Positions 33,675-43,135 of a DNA stretch of 63,874 nt are shown here, in pieces. The stretch is from the NCBI GenBank assembly GCA_050740255.1, contig JBOICV010000110.1:1-63874 (forward strand), in the 5' to 3' direction. A program made the position numbers and the translations under genes. This DNA is from JBOICV01 sp050740255. Lineage in GTDB: Bacteria; Pseudomonadota; Gammaproteobacteria; Nevskiales; JBOICV01. The first letter of the stretch is position 1, and every line of letters begins with the position of its first letter. Below the pieces are notes generated by a model that worked only from the letters and a program-made list of their open reading frames with translations, had not been told where the DNA came from and searched no databases.

Positions 33675-34363
33675 GAGCGCTGGTCGTCGAAGATCAACCG
33701 GAGCTGCGCAACCAGCTTTTGAGCCTGCTCAAAGCCGCCGGTTTTGCGGTGGACGCAGCGGCCGACGGCGAAGAGGGTTTGTTCCAGGCGAGTGAGCTGC
33801 CGCTGGACATCGCCGTCGTGGATCTGGGTCTGCCCAAGTTGGATGGGGTCGAACTGATCCGCCGCGTGCGCAAACTAGGCAAGGACATACCCATCCTGAT
33901 CTTGACCGCGCGCGGGCGCTGGCAGGAGAAAGTCGAAGGGCTGGAGGCGGGCGCCGACGACTATCTCACCAAGCCCTTCCAGCCTGAGGAACTCATCGCT
34001 CGCGTGCGCGCCTTGATCCGCCGCAAGGGCGGCTGGACGCAGGGCGAAATGATCTGCGGCCCGATAAGCTTGATTCCCACTTCACAGTCCGTGTCGCTAA
34101 ACGGGGGAGCGGTAAATCTGACGGCCTACGAATATCGCCTGCTGGAATGCCTGATGTTGCGCGCGGGCGAAGTGCTGTCCAAAACCCAACTGGCCGAACA
34201 TATTTACGCCGAAGACCAGGATCGTGACAGCAATGTGATCGAAGTTTTCATCAAGCGCTTGCGCACCAAGCTCGATCCGGACGGCAAGCTCAACCCGATC
34301 GAAACCCTGCGCGGGCGCGGTTATCGGCTGACCTTGCCGCGTAGCAGCAACACCAGCGCTTGA
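33671..34363 (+). CDS. OmpR/PhoP-family response regulator
   Basis: A 230-residue response regulator. The receiver domain has the acidic pair ED (VVEDQPE), phospho-acceptor Asp in VVDLGLPKLDG (about residue 51), Thr in ILTARG and Lys in TKPFQP. The C-terminal winged helix ends with the OmpR-type TLRGRGYRLTLP. It starts at a GTG that overlaps the stop of the PepSY-like gene. No sensor kinase follows: a repeat and the convergent trkH come next. The regulator must pair with a kinase encoded elsewhere. Confidence 0.92.
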   Translation: MRALVVEDQPELRNQLLSLLKAAGFAVDAAADGEEGLFQASELPLDIAVVDLGLPKLDGVELIRRVRKLGKDIPILILTARGRWQEKVEGLEAGADDYLTKPFQPEELIARVRALIRRKGGWTQGEMICGPISLIPTSQSVSLNGGAVNLTAYEYRLLECLMLRAGEVLSKTQLAEHIYAEDQDRDSNVIEVFIKRLRTKLDPDGKLNPIETLRGRGYRLTLPRSSNTSA

Positions 34364-34368
34364 AGCTG

Positions 34369-34449
34369 GTAGCCCGGATGAAGGTGCGAAGCACCGGAAT
34401 CCGGGGTTAACCGTTCAACCCGGATTTCGCTTCGCTTCATCCAGGCTAC
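34369..34449. repeat. Palindromic repeat, family G, in a convergent gap
   Basis: GTAGCCCGGATGAAG (34369-34383) and CTTCATCCAGGCTAC (34435-34449) are near-perfect inverted ends around an inner GGTGCGAAGCACC hairpin and a CCGG-rich pair. It fills the gap between the response regulator and trkH stops, and probably folds at the 3' end of both transcripts. Confidence 0.75.
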
Positions 34450-34452
34450 GAT

Positions 34453-35907
34453 CTACCGGCGCCAGAACGCCGGCGTGAGCACCGCCAGCAACGTGAAAAT
34501 TTCCAGGCGTCCCACCAGCATGGAGAAGATGCAAACCCACTTCGGCGCGGCGCCGATGGTGGCAAAGTTGGAGGTGACCTCGCCGAGACCCGGGCCCATG
34601 TTGTTGATTGTGGCCGACACCGCCGAGAACGCCGTGACCAGGTCCAGACCCATAGTCATCAGGATAAAGCTCATCAGCATGAACAGCGCGGCATAGACCG
34701 CGAAAAAGCCGGACACCGCATCCAGCACGTGCGCGCCGACCGCGCGGCCGCCCACCTTGACCGGGATTTCCGCGTAAGGGTGGATCATGCGCAGCAGCTC
34801 GCGATAGGCGTATTTCACCAGCAGCAGCACGCGGATCACCTTGATGCCGCCGGCCGTGGAGCCGGCGCTGCCGCAGACCGCCGAACTGATGATCAGCATC
34901 ACGGGTAGTGCGCCCGGCCACAGCCAGTATTCGGCCGTGGTGAAGCCGCTGCTGGTACCGAAGGCGATAATCTGAAAGCCGCCGAAACGCAGGCAGCTCC
35001 AAAAGTCCGGGTAAGTCTGGTTCAGATACAACATACCCGCGAACGACAGCACCAGCACCATCAGCAGGCCGAGATAAACCATGAACTCCGGGTCCTGCAC
35101 GTAGACGCGCGCCGAACCGCGGTGCCAGGCCAGAAAATGCAGCGAGAAATTCGCGCCGGCTACGACCATGAAGACCATCGCCACGGTTTCGATGGACACG
35201 CTGTCGAAGTGCGCAAGGCTGGCGTCATAATTTGAAAAGCCACCGGTCGCCATGGTGGAAAACGCGTGCGTGATGGCGTCGAACGGCCCCATGCCGGCCA
35301 GCCAGTAGGCCAGCGCACACAGCACCGTGAGCGAGACGTAGACCAGCCATAAGGCGCGCGCGGTGCCGGTGATGCGCGGCGTGAGCTTGTCTTCCTTCAT
35401 CGGCCCCGGCGTTTCCGCACGATAAAGCTGCATGCCGCCTACGCCCAGCATCGGCAGCACCGCCACCGCCAGCACGATGATGCCCATGCCGCCGACCCAC
35501 TGCAGCTGAGTGCGGTAGTACAGAATCGCGTGCGGCATGTCATCCAGGCCGACCACCGCGGTGGAGCCGGTGGTCGTGAGCCCCGACATGGACTCGAACA
35601 TCGCGTCGGTGAACGTGTGCCAGGCCTCGTTTGCGAAGTACAGGGGCAGGGCGCCGAACAGGGACAGCGTCAGCCAGAACAGCACCACGATCAGGCAACC
35701 GTCGCGCAGCCGCAGCTCGCGTCGCGCGCTGCGCACCGGAAACCACAGGAACAAACCCACCACCAGCGCGGTGATGTAACCCTCGACAAACGCCAGCAAC
35801 GCGCCGTCGGCGTAGTACAGCGCCACGCCGATCGGCGGCAGCAGCGTGACGCTGAACAGGAAGACCAGAATCCCGAGGATGCGCTGGACGTTGGCGAATT
35901 CGCGCAT
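34453..35907 (-). CDS. trkH: Trk potassium uptake protein TrkH
   Basis: A 484-residue K+ channel-like transporter subunit with about ten transmembrane helices and four pore loops: TTTGSTAVVGLDDMPH, TMATGGFSNYDAS, SGFTTAEYWLWP and NMGPGLGEV. It carries potassium in at the inner membrane, gated by TrkA. Its start overlaps the trkA stop. Confidence 0.95.
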   Translation of the reverse strand: MREFANVQRILGILVFLFSVTLLPPIGVALYYADGALLAFVEGYITALVVGLFLWFPVRSARRELRLRDGCLIVVLFWLTLSLFGALPLYFANEAWHTFTDAMFESMSGLTTTGSTAVVGLDDMPHAILYYRTQLQWVGGMGIIVLAVAVLPMLGVGGMQLYRAETPGPMKEDKLTPRITGTARALWLVYVSLTVLCALAYWLAGMGPFDAITHAFSTMATGGFSNYDASLAHFDSVSIETVAMVFMVVAGANFSLHFLAWHRGSARVYVQDPEFMVYLGLLMVLVLSFAGMLYLNQTYPDFWSCLRFGGFQIIAFGTSSGFTTAEYWLWPGALPVMLIISSAVCGSAGSTAGGIKVIRVLLLVKYAYRELLRMIHPYAEIPVKVGGRAVGAHVLDAVSGFFAVYAALFMLMSFILMTMGLDLVTAFSAVSATINNMGPGLGEVTSNFATIGAAPKWVCIFSMLVGRLEIFTLLAVLTPAFWRR

Positions 35908-37280
35908 TAAACGAAAGTCAGTCCGACCTGGAACAGCCGCTCCACATCTTTCGTACGCTTCTTGTCGACGATGAACATGATGACGTGATCGCCCGACTCC
36001 ACCACCACGTCGTGGTGCGCGATGATCACTTCCTCGCCGCGCACGATCGCGCCAATGGTAGTGCCCGGCGGCAACTTGATCTCGGACAGCATGCGGCCGA
36101 CCACGCGCGAAGAACGCGGGTCGCCGTGGGCAATGGCCTCAATCGCCTCGGCGCCGCCGCGGCGCAGCGCATGCGCCCGAACCACATCGCCGCGGCGCAC
36201 ATGCGCCAGCAGCGCACTGACGGTGGACTGCTGCGGCGAGATCGCAATGTCAATCGCGCCGCCTTCGACCAGATCCACATAGGCAAGGCGATTGATCAGC
36301 GCCATCACCTTGCGCGCGCCCAGGCGCTTGGCCAGCATCGAGGACAGGATGTTGGCTTCATCGTCATTGGTCACCGCGCAGAACACGTCCACCTGCTCGA
36401 TGTTCTCTTCCACCAGCAAGCCCTCGTTGGCGGCATCGCCGACCAGCACGATGGCGCTCTTCACCTGCTCGGACAGATAGCGCGCCCGCTCGCGGTTGTG
36501 CTCGATGATCTTGACCTGGGTGTAATCCTCCAGCGCGGTGGCTAGGCGCAGACCGATGTTGCCGCCGCCGGCCAGAATAACGCGGCGCACCGGCCGGTCC
36601 AGCCGGCGCAGCTCGGAGATTACCTTCTTGATGTCCTGCTTGGCGGCGACGAAGAACACCTCGTCTTCCGCTTCCACCACGGTGTCGCCCTCCGGCAGAA
36701 TCGGTTTGCCGCGGCGGTAAATCGCCGCCACGCGCATGTCCACGCCCGGCATGTGGTCGCGGATGCTGGACAGTTCACGGCCCACCAGCGGGCCGCCGTA
36801 GTAGGCCTTTACGCCGACCAGGCGCACGCGGCCGTCGGCGAAATCCACCACCTGCAGCGCGCCCGGATATTGAATCAGCCGGCGGATGTAATCGGTCACC
36901 AGTTGTTCGGGACTGATGCGCAAGTCCACCGGCACCGCGTCCGGGCCGAATAGTTTTTCCTCGCGCTGATACTCGTTGGCGCGCACACGCGCGATCTTGG
37001 TCGGCGTGTGGAACAGGATGTAGGCGATCTGGCAGGCGATCATGTTGACTTCATCGCTTTCGGTCACAGCGATAAGCATGTCCGCGTCCTCGGCGCCGGC
37101 GCGGCGCAGCACGTCCGGGTGCGCGGCGTAGCCGTGCACGGTGCGGATATCGAGGTGATCCTGCAGTTCGGCGAGGAGGTCGGCATTGACGTCCACCACC
37201 GTCACGTCGTGCGCCTCACGCGCCAGATTTTCGGCCAGAGTCGAGCCAACCTGGCCCGCCCCCAACAATATTATTTTCAT
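35907..37280 (-). CDS. trkA: Trk system potassium-binding regulator TrkA
   Basis: A 457-residue cytoplasmic protein with two tandem RCK units. The first nucleotide loop is GAGQVGSTLAENL at the N-terminus and the second is GGGNIGLRLATAL near residue 238; each is followed by a TrkA_C subdomain. It binds NAD(H) or ATP and gates TrkH. The ATG at 37280 gives the standard N-terminus; the longer frame to 37553 lies in rsmB. The order def-fmt-rsmB-trkA is the same as in E. coli, with trkH added. Confidence 0.95.
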   Translation of the reverse strand: MKIILLGAGQVGSTLAENLAREAHDVTVVDVNADLLAELQDHLDIRTVHGYAAHPDVLRRAGAEDADMLIAVTESDEVNMIACQIAYILFHTPTKIARVRANEYQREEKLFGPDAVPVDLRISPEQLVTDYIRRLIQYPGALQVVDFADGRVRLVGVKAYYGGPLVGRELSSIRDHMPGVDMRVAAIYRRGKPILPEGDTVVEAEDEVFFVAAKQDIKKVISELRRLDRPVRRVILAGGGNIGLRLATALEDYTQVKIIEHNRERARYLSEQVKSAIVLVGDAANEGLLVEENIEQVDVFCAVTNDDEANILSSMLAKRLGARKVMALINRLAYVDLVEGGAIDIAISPQQSTVSALLAHVRRGDVVRAHALRRGGAEAIEAIAHGDPRSSRVVGRMLSEIKLPPGTTIGAIVRGEEVIIAHHDVVVESGDHVIMFIVDKKRTKDVERLFQVGLTFV

Positions 37281-37366
37281 AGACGCGACACAGTACGACT
37301 GCGGTCCGATGCTGGCAAGACGGAGTGGTTTTTGCGGCTTGACAAGGCGCAAAAAAGAGCGTGCAT

Positions 37367-38686
37367 TTATCCACCGGCCTTTTGCAGCGAAGCGTAGTAA
37401 AAACCGTCCATGCCCGCGTCGCCGGGCGCGATCCGGCGCCCGTGCTGAGTGCGCTCGCCGCAGGCCAGTTCCAACTCCTTGGCACGCACATCCGGGGTGT
37501 TGGCCAGAAACTGCGCGATCACCGCATCGCCCTCGGCCGTCAAGCTCGAACACACCGCGTATAGCAAGCGGCCACCGGGTTCAAGCAGGGGCCATAGCGC
37601 ACGCAGCATGCCGAGCTGGCGCCCGGCCAGCTTGGGAATATCACGTGCGCGGCGCAGCCACTTGATATCGGGATGCCGGCGGATCACGCCGGTGCCGGAG
37701 CAGGGCGCGTCCAGCAGAATCCGGTCGAACAGTTTTCCATCCCACCAGCCCCGCGGTTCGACGGCGTCGCCACACAGAATTTGCCCACGCAAACCCAGTC
37801 GCGTGAAAGTCTCCTGCACGCGCTGCAGCCGCGTCGCGTCCACATCCAACGCCAGCAGTTCCAGGTCGGGGTCGCGCTCCAGCAGATGCGCGGCCTTGCC
37901 GCCGGGGGCGGCGCAGGCATCCAAAACCCTCATTCCTTTACCCGCATCCAGCAATTGCACGGCGAGTTGCGCGGCGGCATCCTGCACCGACACCAGTCCC
38001 TCGGCAAAACCCGGCAAGTCGGTGACGGCAGCGGCCTGCGCCAATTTCAAAGCCGCCTGCGCGTGCTCGCAGGCTTGCGCCTCATGCCCGGCGCTGCGGA
38101 GTTGTTCGAGATAGGCGTCGCGGCTAATACCTTGCATATTGACGCGCAGCCACATCGGCGCAGGCTCATTGTTGGCCGCAAGTATTTCCGTCGAGTTCCG
38201 CGGCCAGTCGCTGCGCAGTTGTTCGGCCAGCCAGTCGGGATGAGAGAAACGCAGCGCGGGTGAATCCGGCAGGGCCGCTTCGAGTGCTGAGTGCTCGCGC
38301 TGATAACGGCGCAGCACCGCATTGACCAGCCCGCGCGCCGCCTGCAGTTTGAGTTCGTCGGTAGCCGCAACCGTACTCGACACCGCGGCATAGGCCGGCA
38401 CGCGCAGGCTGCGCAGTTGGTAAATGCCGACGGCCAGTAGGCTCGCCAGCAGTTCCGGCCGCGGCGGCTCGCGGGTGAGACGACCCGCGACGTGTTCCAG
38501 CAGGCGCCAATCACGCAAGACGCCATAGGCTATTTGCTGTAGCAGTGCGCTGTCCGCTTCATCAAGTCCTTGCCGGCCGACGGCAAGCGCCTGAGTCAGA
38601 CTGGTGCCCGCCAGCACCTGCGTAATCGCACGCGCCGCGAGCGCGCGCGTGATCGCGCCGGAATCAGTTGAAGCGCTGGCCGACAA
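37367..38686 (-). CDS. rsmB: 16S rRNA (cytosine-967-C5)-methyltransferase RsmB
   Basis: A 439-residue protein with an N-terminal NusB-like domain (ALAARAITQVLAG) and a C-terminal Rossmann methyltransferase. The SAM motif is DACAAPGGKAAHLL, and the catalytic cysteine motifs include DAPCSGTGVIRRHPD. It methylates C967 of 16S rRNA. No ATG is available at the N-terminus; the frame opens with TTG at 38686, 23 bases inside fmt, so a TTG start with coupling to fmt is the best fit. Confidence 0.93.
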   Translation of the reverse strand: MSASASTDSGAITRALAARAITQVLAGTSLTQALAVGRQGLDEADSALLQQIAYGVLRDWRLLEHVAGRLTREPPRPELLASLLAVGIYQLRSLRVPAYAAVSSTVAATDELKLQAARGLVNAVLRRYQREHSALEAALPDSPALRFSHPDWLAEQLRSDWPRNSTEILAANNEPAPMWLRVNMQGISRDAYLEQLRSAGHEAQACEHAQAALKLAQAAAVTDLPGFAEGLVSVQDAAAQLAVQLLDAGKGMRVLDACAAPGGKAAHLLERDPDLELLALDVDATRLQRVQETFTRLGLRGQILCGDAVEPRGWWDGKLFDRILLDAPCSGTGVIRRHPDIKWLRRARDIPKLAGRQLGMLRALWPLLEPGGRLLYAVCSSLTAEGDAVIAQFLANTPDVRAKELELACGERTQHGRRIAPGDAGMDGFYYASLQKAGG

Positions 38687-39590
38687 GTGCTCTTCCGTTT
38701 GCCGCCTCGGCGGCGCTCAACACGCGTCCGCCCGGCCATTGCAGTTGCGTGATACGCAACACCCCGTCGCCGGTCGCGACCTCAATACCGGCGGCGCCAG
38801 CCCGAATTACGCTACCGGGCGTCGCTGCGGCGCTGCCCGTGATGGCCTGTGCCTGCCAGACGCGCAGGGTTTCACCGTTCAATCCAGCGCTGGCGATGGG
38901 CGTGGGATTGAAAGCGCGTACCTGGCGCGCAAGTTGTTCCGCAGTCCGAGTCCAGTCGAGCTGGGCCTCGCGCTTATCGAGCTTGTGCGCATAGCTCGCG
39001 CCTGATTCCGGCTGCGGACGGGACTTTGATCTGCCGCTGGCGATGTGTGTCAGTGCTTCGGTCAAAGCTTCCGCGCCCAGCGCGGCGAGCCGGTCGTGCA
39101 GCGTGGCGGCGCTGTCGTCCACCCGAATCGCGCAAGTGCGCGTCAACAAGATCGGACCGGTATCCAGACCCGCGTCCATTTGCATGATGCTGATGCCGGT
39201 TTCGCTATCGCCGGCCAGAATCGCGCGCGCGATCGGTGCCGCGCCGCGCCAGCGCGGCAGCAGCGACGCATGCACGTTGACGCAACCGTGTTTGGGAATA
39301 TCGAGCACGGCCTGCGGCAGCATCAGGCCATAGGCGACCACCACGATCAACTCGGGCGCCAGCGCGCGCAACTGCGCTTGCGCTTCCGGCGATTTCAGCG
39401 TCGGCGACTGATGCACGGGTACAGCGAGTTCCAGCGCGCGCCGCTTGACCGGACTGGCCGTCAAGCGGCGACCGCGGCCGGCCGGCCGATCGGGCTGTGT
39501 GTAGACCGCAAGCATTTCGTGCGGCGCCGCCGCGCAGATGGCCAGCGCGGGCAGGGCGAAATCCGGGGTGCCGGCGAAGACGAGTTTCAT
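38664..39590 (-). CDS. fmt: Methionyl-tRNA formyltransferase
   Basis: A 308-residue enzyme with MKLVFAGTPDFALPAL at the N-terminus, the formyl-folate site HASLLPRWRGAAPI and the catalytic SIMQMDAGLDTGPIL. It formylates initiator Met-tRNA. Def, which removes the formyl group, is encoded 43 bp upstream. Confidence 0.96.
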   Translation of the reverse strand: MKLVFAGTPDFALPALAICAAAPHEMLAVYTQPDRPAGRGRRLTASPVKRRALELAVPVHQSPTLKSPEAQAQLRALAPELIVVVAYGLMLPQAVLDIPKHGCVNVHASLLPRWRGAAPIARAILAGDSETGISIMQMDAGLDTGPILLTRTCAIRVDDSAATLHDRLAALGAEALTEALTHIASGRSKSRPQPESGASYAHKLDKREAQLDWTRTAEQLARQVRAFNPTPIASAGLNGETLRVWQAQAITGSAAATPGSVIRAGAAGIEVATGDGVLRITQLQWPGGRVLSAAEAANGRALVGQRFN

Positions 39591-39633
39591 CGGGAGGTGG
39601 GAGGGCCTGTCCTGTAGAAGGACGTGATCGCGC

Positions 39634-40149
39634 CTATGCCTCTGCCTCTCGTCCCGCGGCTTTCTTCAGCTTCTTGGTAATGCGCGTGCGCTTGAGCGCC
39701 GACAGGTAGTCTATGTAGAGCTTGCCGTTCAGGTGATCCACCTCATGCTGGATGCACTGCGCCAGCAAACCCTCGGCCTCCAGCTCATACGGCTTGCCGT
39801 CACGGTCCAGCGCGCGCAGCCGCAGCTTCGTGAAGCGCGCCAGCTTGTCCTGATATTCCGGCACCGACAGGCAACCCTCGGTGACCACTTCCGGTTCACT
39901 CTGCTCCAGGATCTCGGGGTTGATCAGCACACGCGGCTCCGGCAGCGCTTTGTCCTGCGAGCAATCCATCACCGCGACGCGTCGCGCCACGCCAACCTGG
40001 GTCGCCGCCAAGCCCACGCCCGGCGCGGCGTACATCGTTTCGAACATGTCATCAATCAGTTTCAGTGCGGCTTTATCCATGCGCACGACCGGTTTGGCCA
40101 CCTGGCGCAAGCGGGGATCGGGGTGCTGCAGGATGATAAGTATCGCCAT
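39634..40149 (-). CDS. def: Peptide deformylase
   Basis: A 171-residue metalloenzyme with all three motifs: GVGLAATQVG, EGCLSVPE and QHEVDHLNG. It removes N-terminal formyl groups from new proteins. The basic C-terminal tail (KRTRITKKLKKAAGRE) is typical of type I enzymes that bind the ribosome exit. It is the first gene of the def-fmt-rsmB-trkA-trkH operon and diverges from the LysM gene with a gap of about 50 bp. Confidence 0.96.
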   Translation of the reverse strand: MAILIILQHPDPRLRQVAKPVVRMDKAALKLIDDMFETMYAAPGVGLAATQVGVARRVAVMDCSQDKALPEPRVLINPEILEQSEPEVVTEGCLSVPEYQDKLARFTKLRLRALDRDGKPYELEAEGLLAQCIQHEVDHLNGKLYIDYLSALKRTRITKKLKKAAGREAEA

Positions 40150-40201
40150 TGCCGGCCCTTTGGCTTAATCTGTAGTCATCGCGACGCCGGGAGGGCGCGG
40201 G

Positions 40202-41344
40202 ATGGCAAATTATACCGGGGTGCTGCAACGGGGCCTGCGCACGCTATGCGCCGTACTGCTGCTGGTGTCGGCTTACGCCGGCGCCCAGAGCGAAAATGCG
40301 CTGCCTGGCATCCGCGAGGACGCGCCGCTGAGCTACACCGTCAAGAAGGGCGACACGCTGTGGGACATCTCCTCGTATTTTCTGAAAGACCCCTTCCTGT
40401 GGCCGGAGCTGTGGAGCGCGAACCCCGAGATCGAGAACCCGCACCTGATTTATCCGGGCGAGACGCTCTACCTCGTATATAAGGACGGGCGGCCGATGCT
40501 GTCGCGCACACCGCCGTCGGGCACGAGCGACCGGCGTCAGCCGCGGGTCCGTGCCGAACCCAGGGGCCGCGCGATTCCCGCGATCCCGCTCGACTTGATC
40601 CGCGTGTTCCTGAACGGCCCGCGCGTGGTCGACGAGGAAACGCTCAAGATGGCGCCGTATGTACTGGATTTCACTGACGAGCATATCCTTGGCGGCGCCG
40701 GCGATCCCTTTTACGCCAAACACCCGCGACGCCAGGCCGATGAGCTTTACCGCGTGGTCAATCTGGGCAAGATTTATCAGGATCCCGATACGCAGAAAGA
40801 CATCGGCCAGGAAGTCATCCCGGTTGCGGTCGCGCGCATCGAGCGCGAAGACCAGGAAGACCTCACCACCATGCTGCCGCTGCAGTCCTCGCGCGAGATT
40901 CGCAAAGGCGACCGCCTGCTGCCGGTGGAACAAGATCCGCCGCCCGCGACGTTTTATCCGCATCCGCCGACCACCGAGATCCAGGCCCGCATCGTCTCCA
41001 TCTTCGACGGCCTGGTGCAGACCGGCCGCTACCAGATCGTGACGCTCAACCGCGGTTCCAAAGATGGCCTGGAAATCGGCCACGTGCTCGATATCTACAA
41101 CAAGGCAAGAACCACGCCCGATCCCTTCGCAAAGCCCAGCCTGCAGGAACGCGGCGTCGGGCCACGCGCGCCTTGCTGCATGCCGAAGGAGGCTTCCAAG
41201 CCGATCGTGTTACCGCAGGAGCGCGCCGGCTACATGATGGTGTTCAAGGCTTATCCGACCATCAGCTATGCGCTGGTCATGGAAGCGCGGCGTCCGGTCC
41301 GCATGGCCGACTTCGCACGTACACCGAGACGCAGCGATTCATGA
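40202..41344 (+). CDS. LysM-domain periplasmic protein
   Basis: A 380-residue protein with a signal peptide (TLCAVLLLVSAYAGAQ) and one N-terminal LysM domain (SYTVKKGDTLWDISSYFLKD through NPHLIYPGETLYLV). A long region after it contains a beta-rich core without a family I recognise. LysM binds peptidoglycan. A LysM gene directly upstream of dprA is a common gammaproteobacterial arrangement. GGGAGGG precedes the ATG, and the stop overlaps the dprA start. Confidence 0.9.
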   Translation: MANYTGVLQRGLRTLCAVLLLVSAYAGAQSENALPGIREDAPLSYTVKKGDTLWDISSYFLKDPFLWPELWSANPEIENPHLIYPGETLYLVYKDGRPMLSRTPPSGTSDRRQPRVRAEPRGRAIPAIPLDLIRVFLNGPRVVDEETLKMAPYVLDFTDEHILGGAGDPFYAKHPRRQADELYRVVNLGKIYQDPDTQKDIGQEVIPVAVARIEREDQEDLTTMLPLQSSREIRKGDRLLPVEQDPPPATFYPHPPTTEIQARIVSIFDGLVQTGRYQIVTLNRGSKDGLEIGHVLDIYNKARTTPDPFAKPSLQERGVGPRAPCCMPKEASKPIVLPQERAGYMMVFKAYPTISYALVMEARRPVRMADFARTPRRSDS

Positions 41345-42459
41345 GTGAACACCGTCACTGGCTGGCGCTGCTGCGCGCCGCCGGTGTCGGGCCTGCGCTC
41401 GGCCGTGCGCTGCTCGCACACTGTGGTCCCCAGGCTGAATCGGTATTCGCGGCGGGCCGGGCGGCCTGGCGTGCGGCCGGCGCCAGCGATGCCGTTTGTG
41501 CGGCCCTGGCGACGCCGGATTGGCCGGGCGTGGAGCAAGACCTCGCCTGGCTGGAGCAGCCACGGCATCACTTCATCCCGCTGGACGATGCGCGTTACCC
41601 GGCGCGGCTTAAAACCATAAGCGACGCGCCGCTTGCGCTGTACGTGGTGGGCGATACCGAAGTGCTGTCGCTGCCGCAGTTGGGCATCGTCGGCAGCCGT
41701 AATCCCACCACTGGCGGCATCGAACACGCGCGCGAGTTCGCCGAATATCTGGGCCGCAACGGTTTAGTCATCACCAGCGGCCTGGCCTTGGGAATCGACG
41801 CCGCTGCGCACGAGGGCGCACTCGCCGCCAATAGCCTGACCGTGGCCGTGCTCGGTACCGGGCCGGATCAGGTGTATCCTGCGCGGCACAAAAATCTCGC
41901 CGCGCGCATCGCCGACAGCGGCGCGCTGGTGAGCGAGTTTCCGCCCGGCACGCCGGCGCTGGCCGAGCACTTTCCGCGCCGCAACCGTCTGATCAGCGGC
42001 TTAAGCCTGGGTGTGCTGGTGGTCGAAGCCGCGCTCAAAAGCGGCTCTTTAATCACCGCGCGGCTGGCGCTGGAGCAGGGCCGCGAAGTTTTTGCCATTC
42101 CCGGCTCCATTCATAATCCCTTAGCGAAAGGCTGTCATCGTCTGATCCGTGAAGGCGCCAAGCTGGTGGAGTCGGGCCAGGATATTTTCGAGGAACTGGG
42201 CAGTGCGCTAGGGCCGGCGTTTGTCCCCGGCCCCCCATCTGTGGATAATGCGCGCCCCGCACAGAAGGCCGGCCGGGCTGAAGCTGACGTCGACTACAGC
42301 CGTTTGTTGACCGCACTGGGACATGAGCCGCAGCGCGTGGATCAACTGGTCGAGGCCACCGGTTTGACCATCGCGGCGGTTTCTTCCATGCTGCTGATAC
42401 TCGAACTGCAGGGACAGGTGGCCGTCGCGCCGGGCGGCGCCTATGTACGGAACCGCTGA
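41341..42459 (+). CDS. dprA: DNA-processing protein DprA
   Basis: A 372-residue protein with an N-terminal SAM-like helical domain (LLRAAGVGPALGRALL), the Rossmann DNA_processg_A core (GIVGSRNPTTGGIEHAREFA, then TSGLALGIDAAAHEGAL and PRRNRLISGLS), and a C-terminal winged-helix DprA domain (PQRVDQLVEATGLTIAAVSSML). It loads RecA on incoming single-stranded DNA during natural transformation. The start at 41341 is fixed by ATGA overlap with the LysM gene. Confidence 0.95.
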   Translation: MSEHRHWLALLRAAGVGPALGRALLAHCGPQAESVFAAGRAAWRAAGASDAVCAALATPDWPGVEQDLAWLEQPRHHFIPLDDARYPARLKTISDAPLALYVVGDTEVLSLPQLGIVGSRNPTTGGIEHAREFAEYLGRNGLVITSGLALGIDAAAHEGALAANSLTVAVLGTGPDQVYPARHKNLAARIADSGALVSEFPPGTPALAEHFPRRNRLISGLSLGVLVVEAALKSGSLITARLALEQGREVFAIPGSIHNPLAKGCHRLIREGAKLVESGQDIFEELGSALGPAFVPGPPSVDNARPAQKAGRAEADVDYSRLLTALGHEPQRVDQLVEATGLTIAAVSSMLLILELQGQVAVAPGGAYVRNR

Positions 42460-42477
42460 TTCCAGCGAGATCTGACA

Positions 42478-42963
42478 ATGGAAAATGTATTAGACGTCCT
42501 GCTGTACTTGTTTGAACACTACCTCGAAGGCGAACTCGAGGATGGCACCAATCACGCCACCCTCAAGGACGAACTCAACGCCGCAGGTTTTCCGCAGCGC
42601 GAGATCGAGCATGCCTTCGACTGGCTGGAAGGCCTGCGGCTGCAGCGCGAGTTGCCGCTGCCGGCGCCAACCGACGGCGCCATGCGGCTGTATGCCCGGG
42701 AGGAGAGCGCGGTCATCCCTTCGGAGTGCCAGGGTTTTCTGCTGCACCTGGAGCATCTGGGCATACTCTCCCCCGCCAACCGCGAACGTGTGATCGAACG
42801 GCTGATGGCCTTGGCCGCCAAAAGTTCCGATCAGGCCAATATCGATCTGGACGACCTCAAATGGATCGTGCTGATGGTGTTGTTCAACCAGCCGGCGGAT
42901 CAGGCGGCGGGCGCGGAGCTAGAGGAGATGTTGTACAGCTACGAAGCGAACAGGCTGCACTAG
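42478..42963 (+). CDS. smg: Smg protein (DUF494)
   Basis: A 161-residue acidic, helical protein starting MENVLDVLLYLFEHYLEGE, a DUF494/Smg signature. Its place directly after dprA matches E. coli dprA-smg. Biochemical function is unknown. Confidence 0.92.
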   Translation: MENVLDVLLYLFEHYLEGELEDGTNHATLKDELNAAGFPQREIEHAFDWLEGLRLQRELPLPAPTDGAMRLYAREESAVIPSECQGFLLHLEHLGILSPANRERVIERLMALAAKSSDQANIDLDDLKWIVLMVLFNQPADQAAGAELEEMLYSYEANRLH

Positions 42964-43135
42964 GAACCGTTGAGAACTGCTGCGCGTAACGATGACTTTG
43001 TTGCAGGCGCCCTCGAAATCCTCATTGACTATCGTGTCAACTCCGGTTTCTCGGCCACCCGCGCCTCGTCCTCGTCACGCTCACAACGTTCGCAACGGCT
43101 CCTAGCTCTCGATTGCGAGAACGGGCCGTTCTTTA

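Noticed and set aside
42964..43135. A tRNA or small RNA gene between smg and topA
   Set aside because: I looked for a cloverleaf, TTCGANNC or CCA end and saw none. The stretch carries only weak hairpins and probably the topA promoter.
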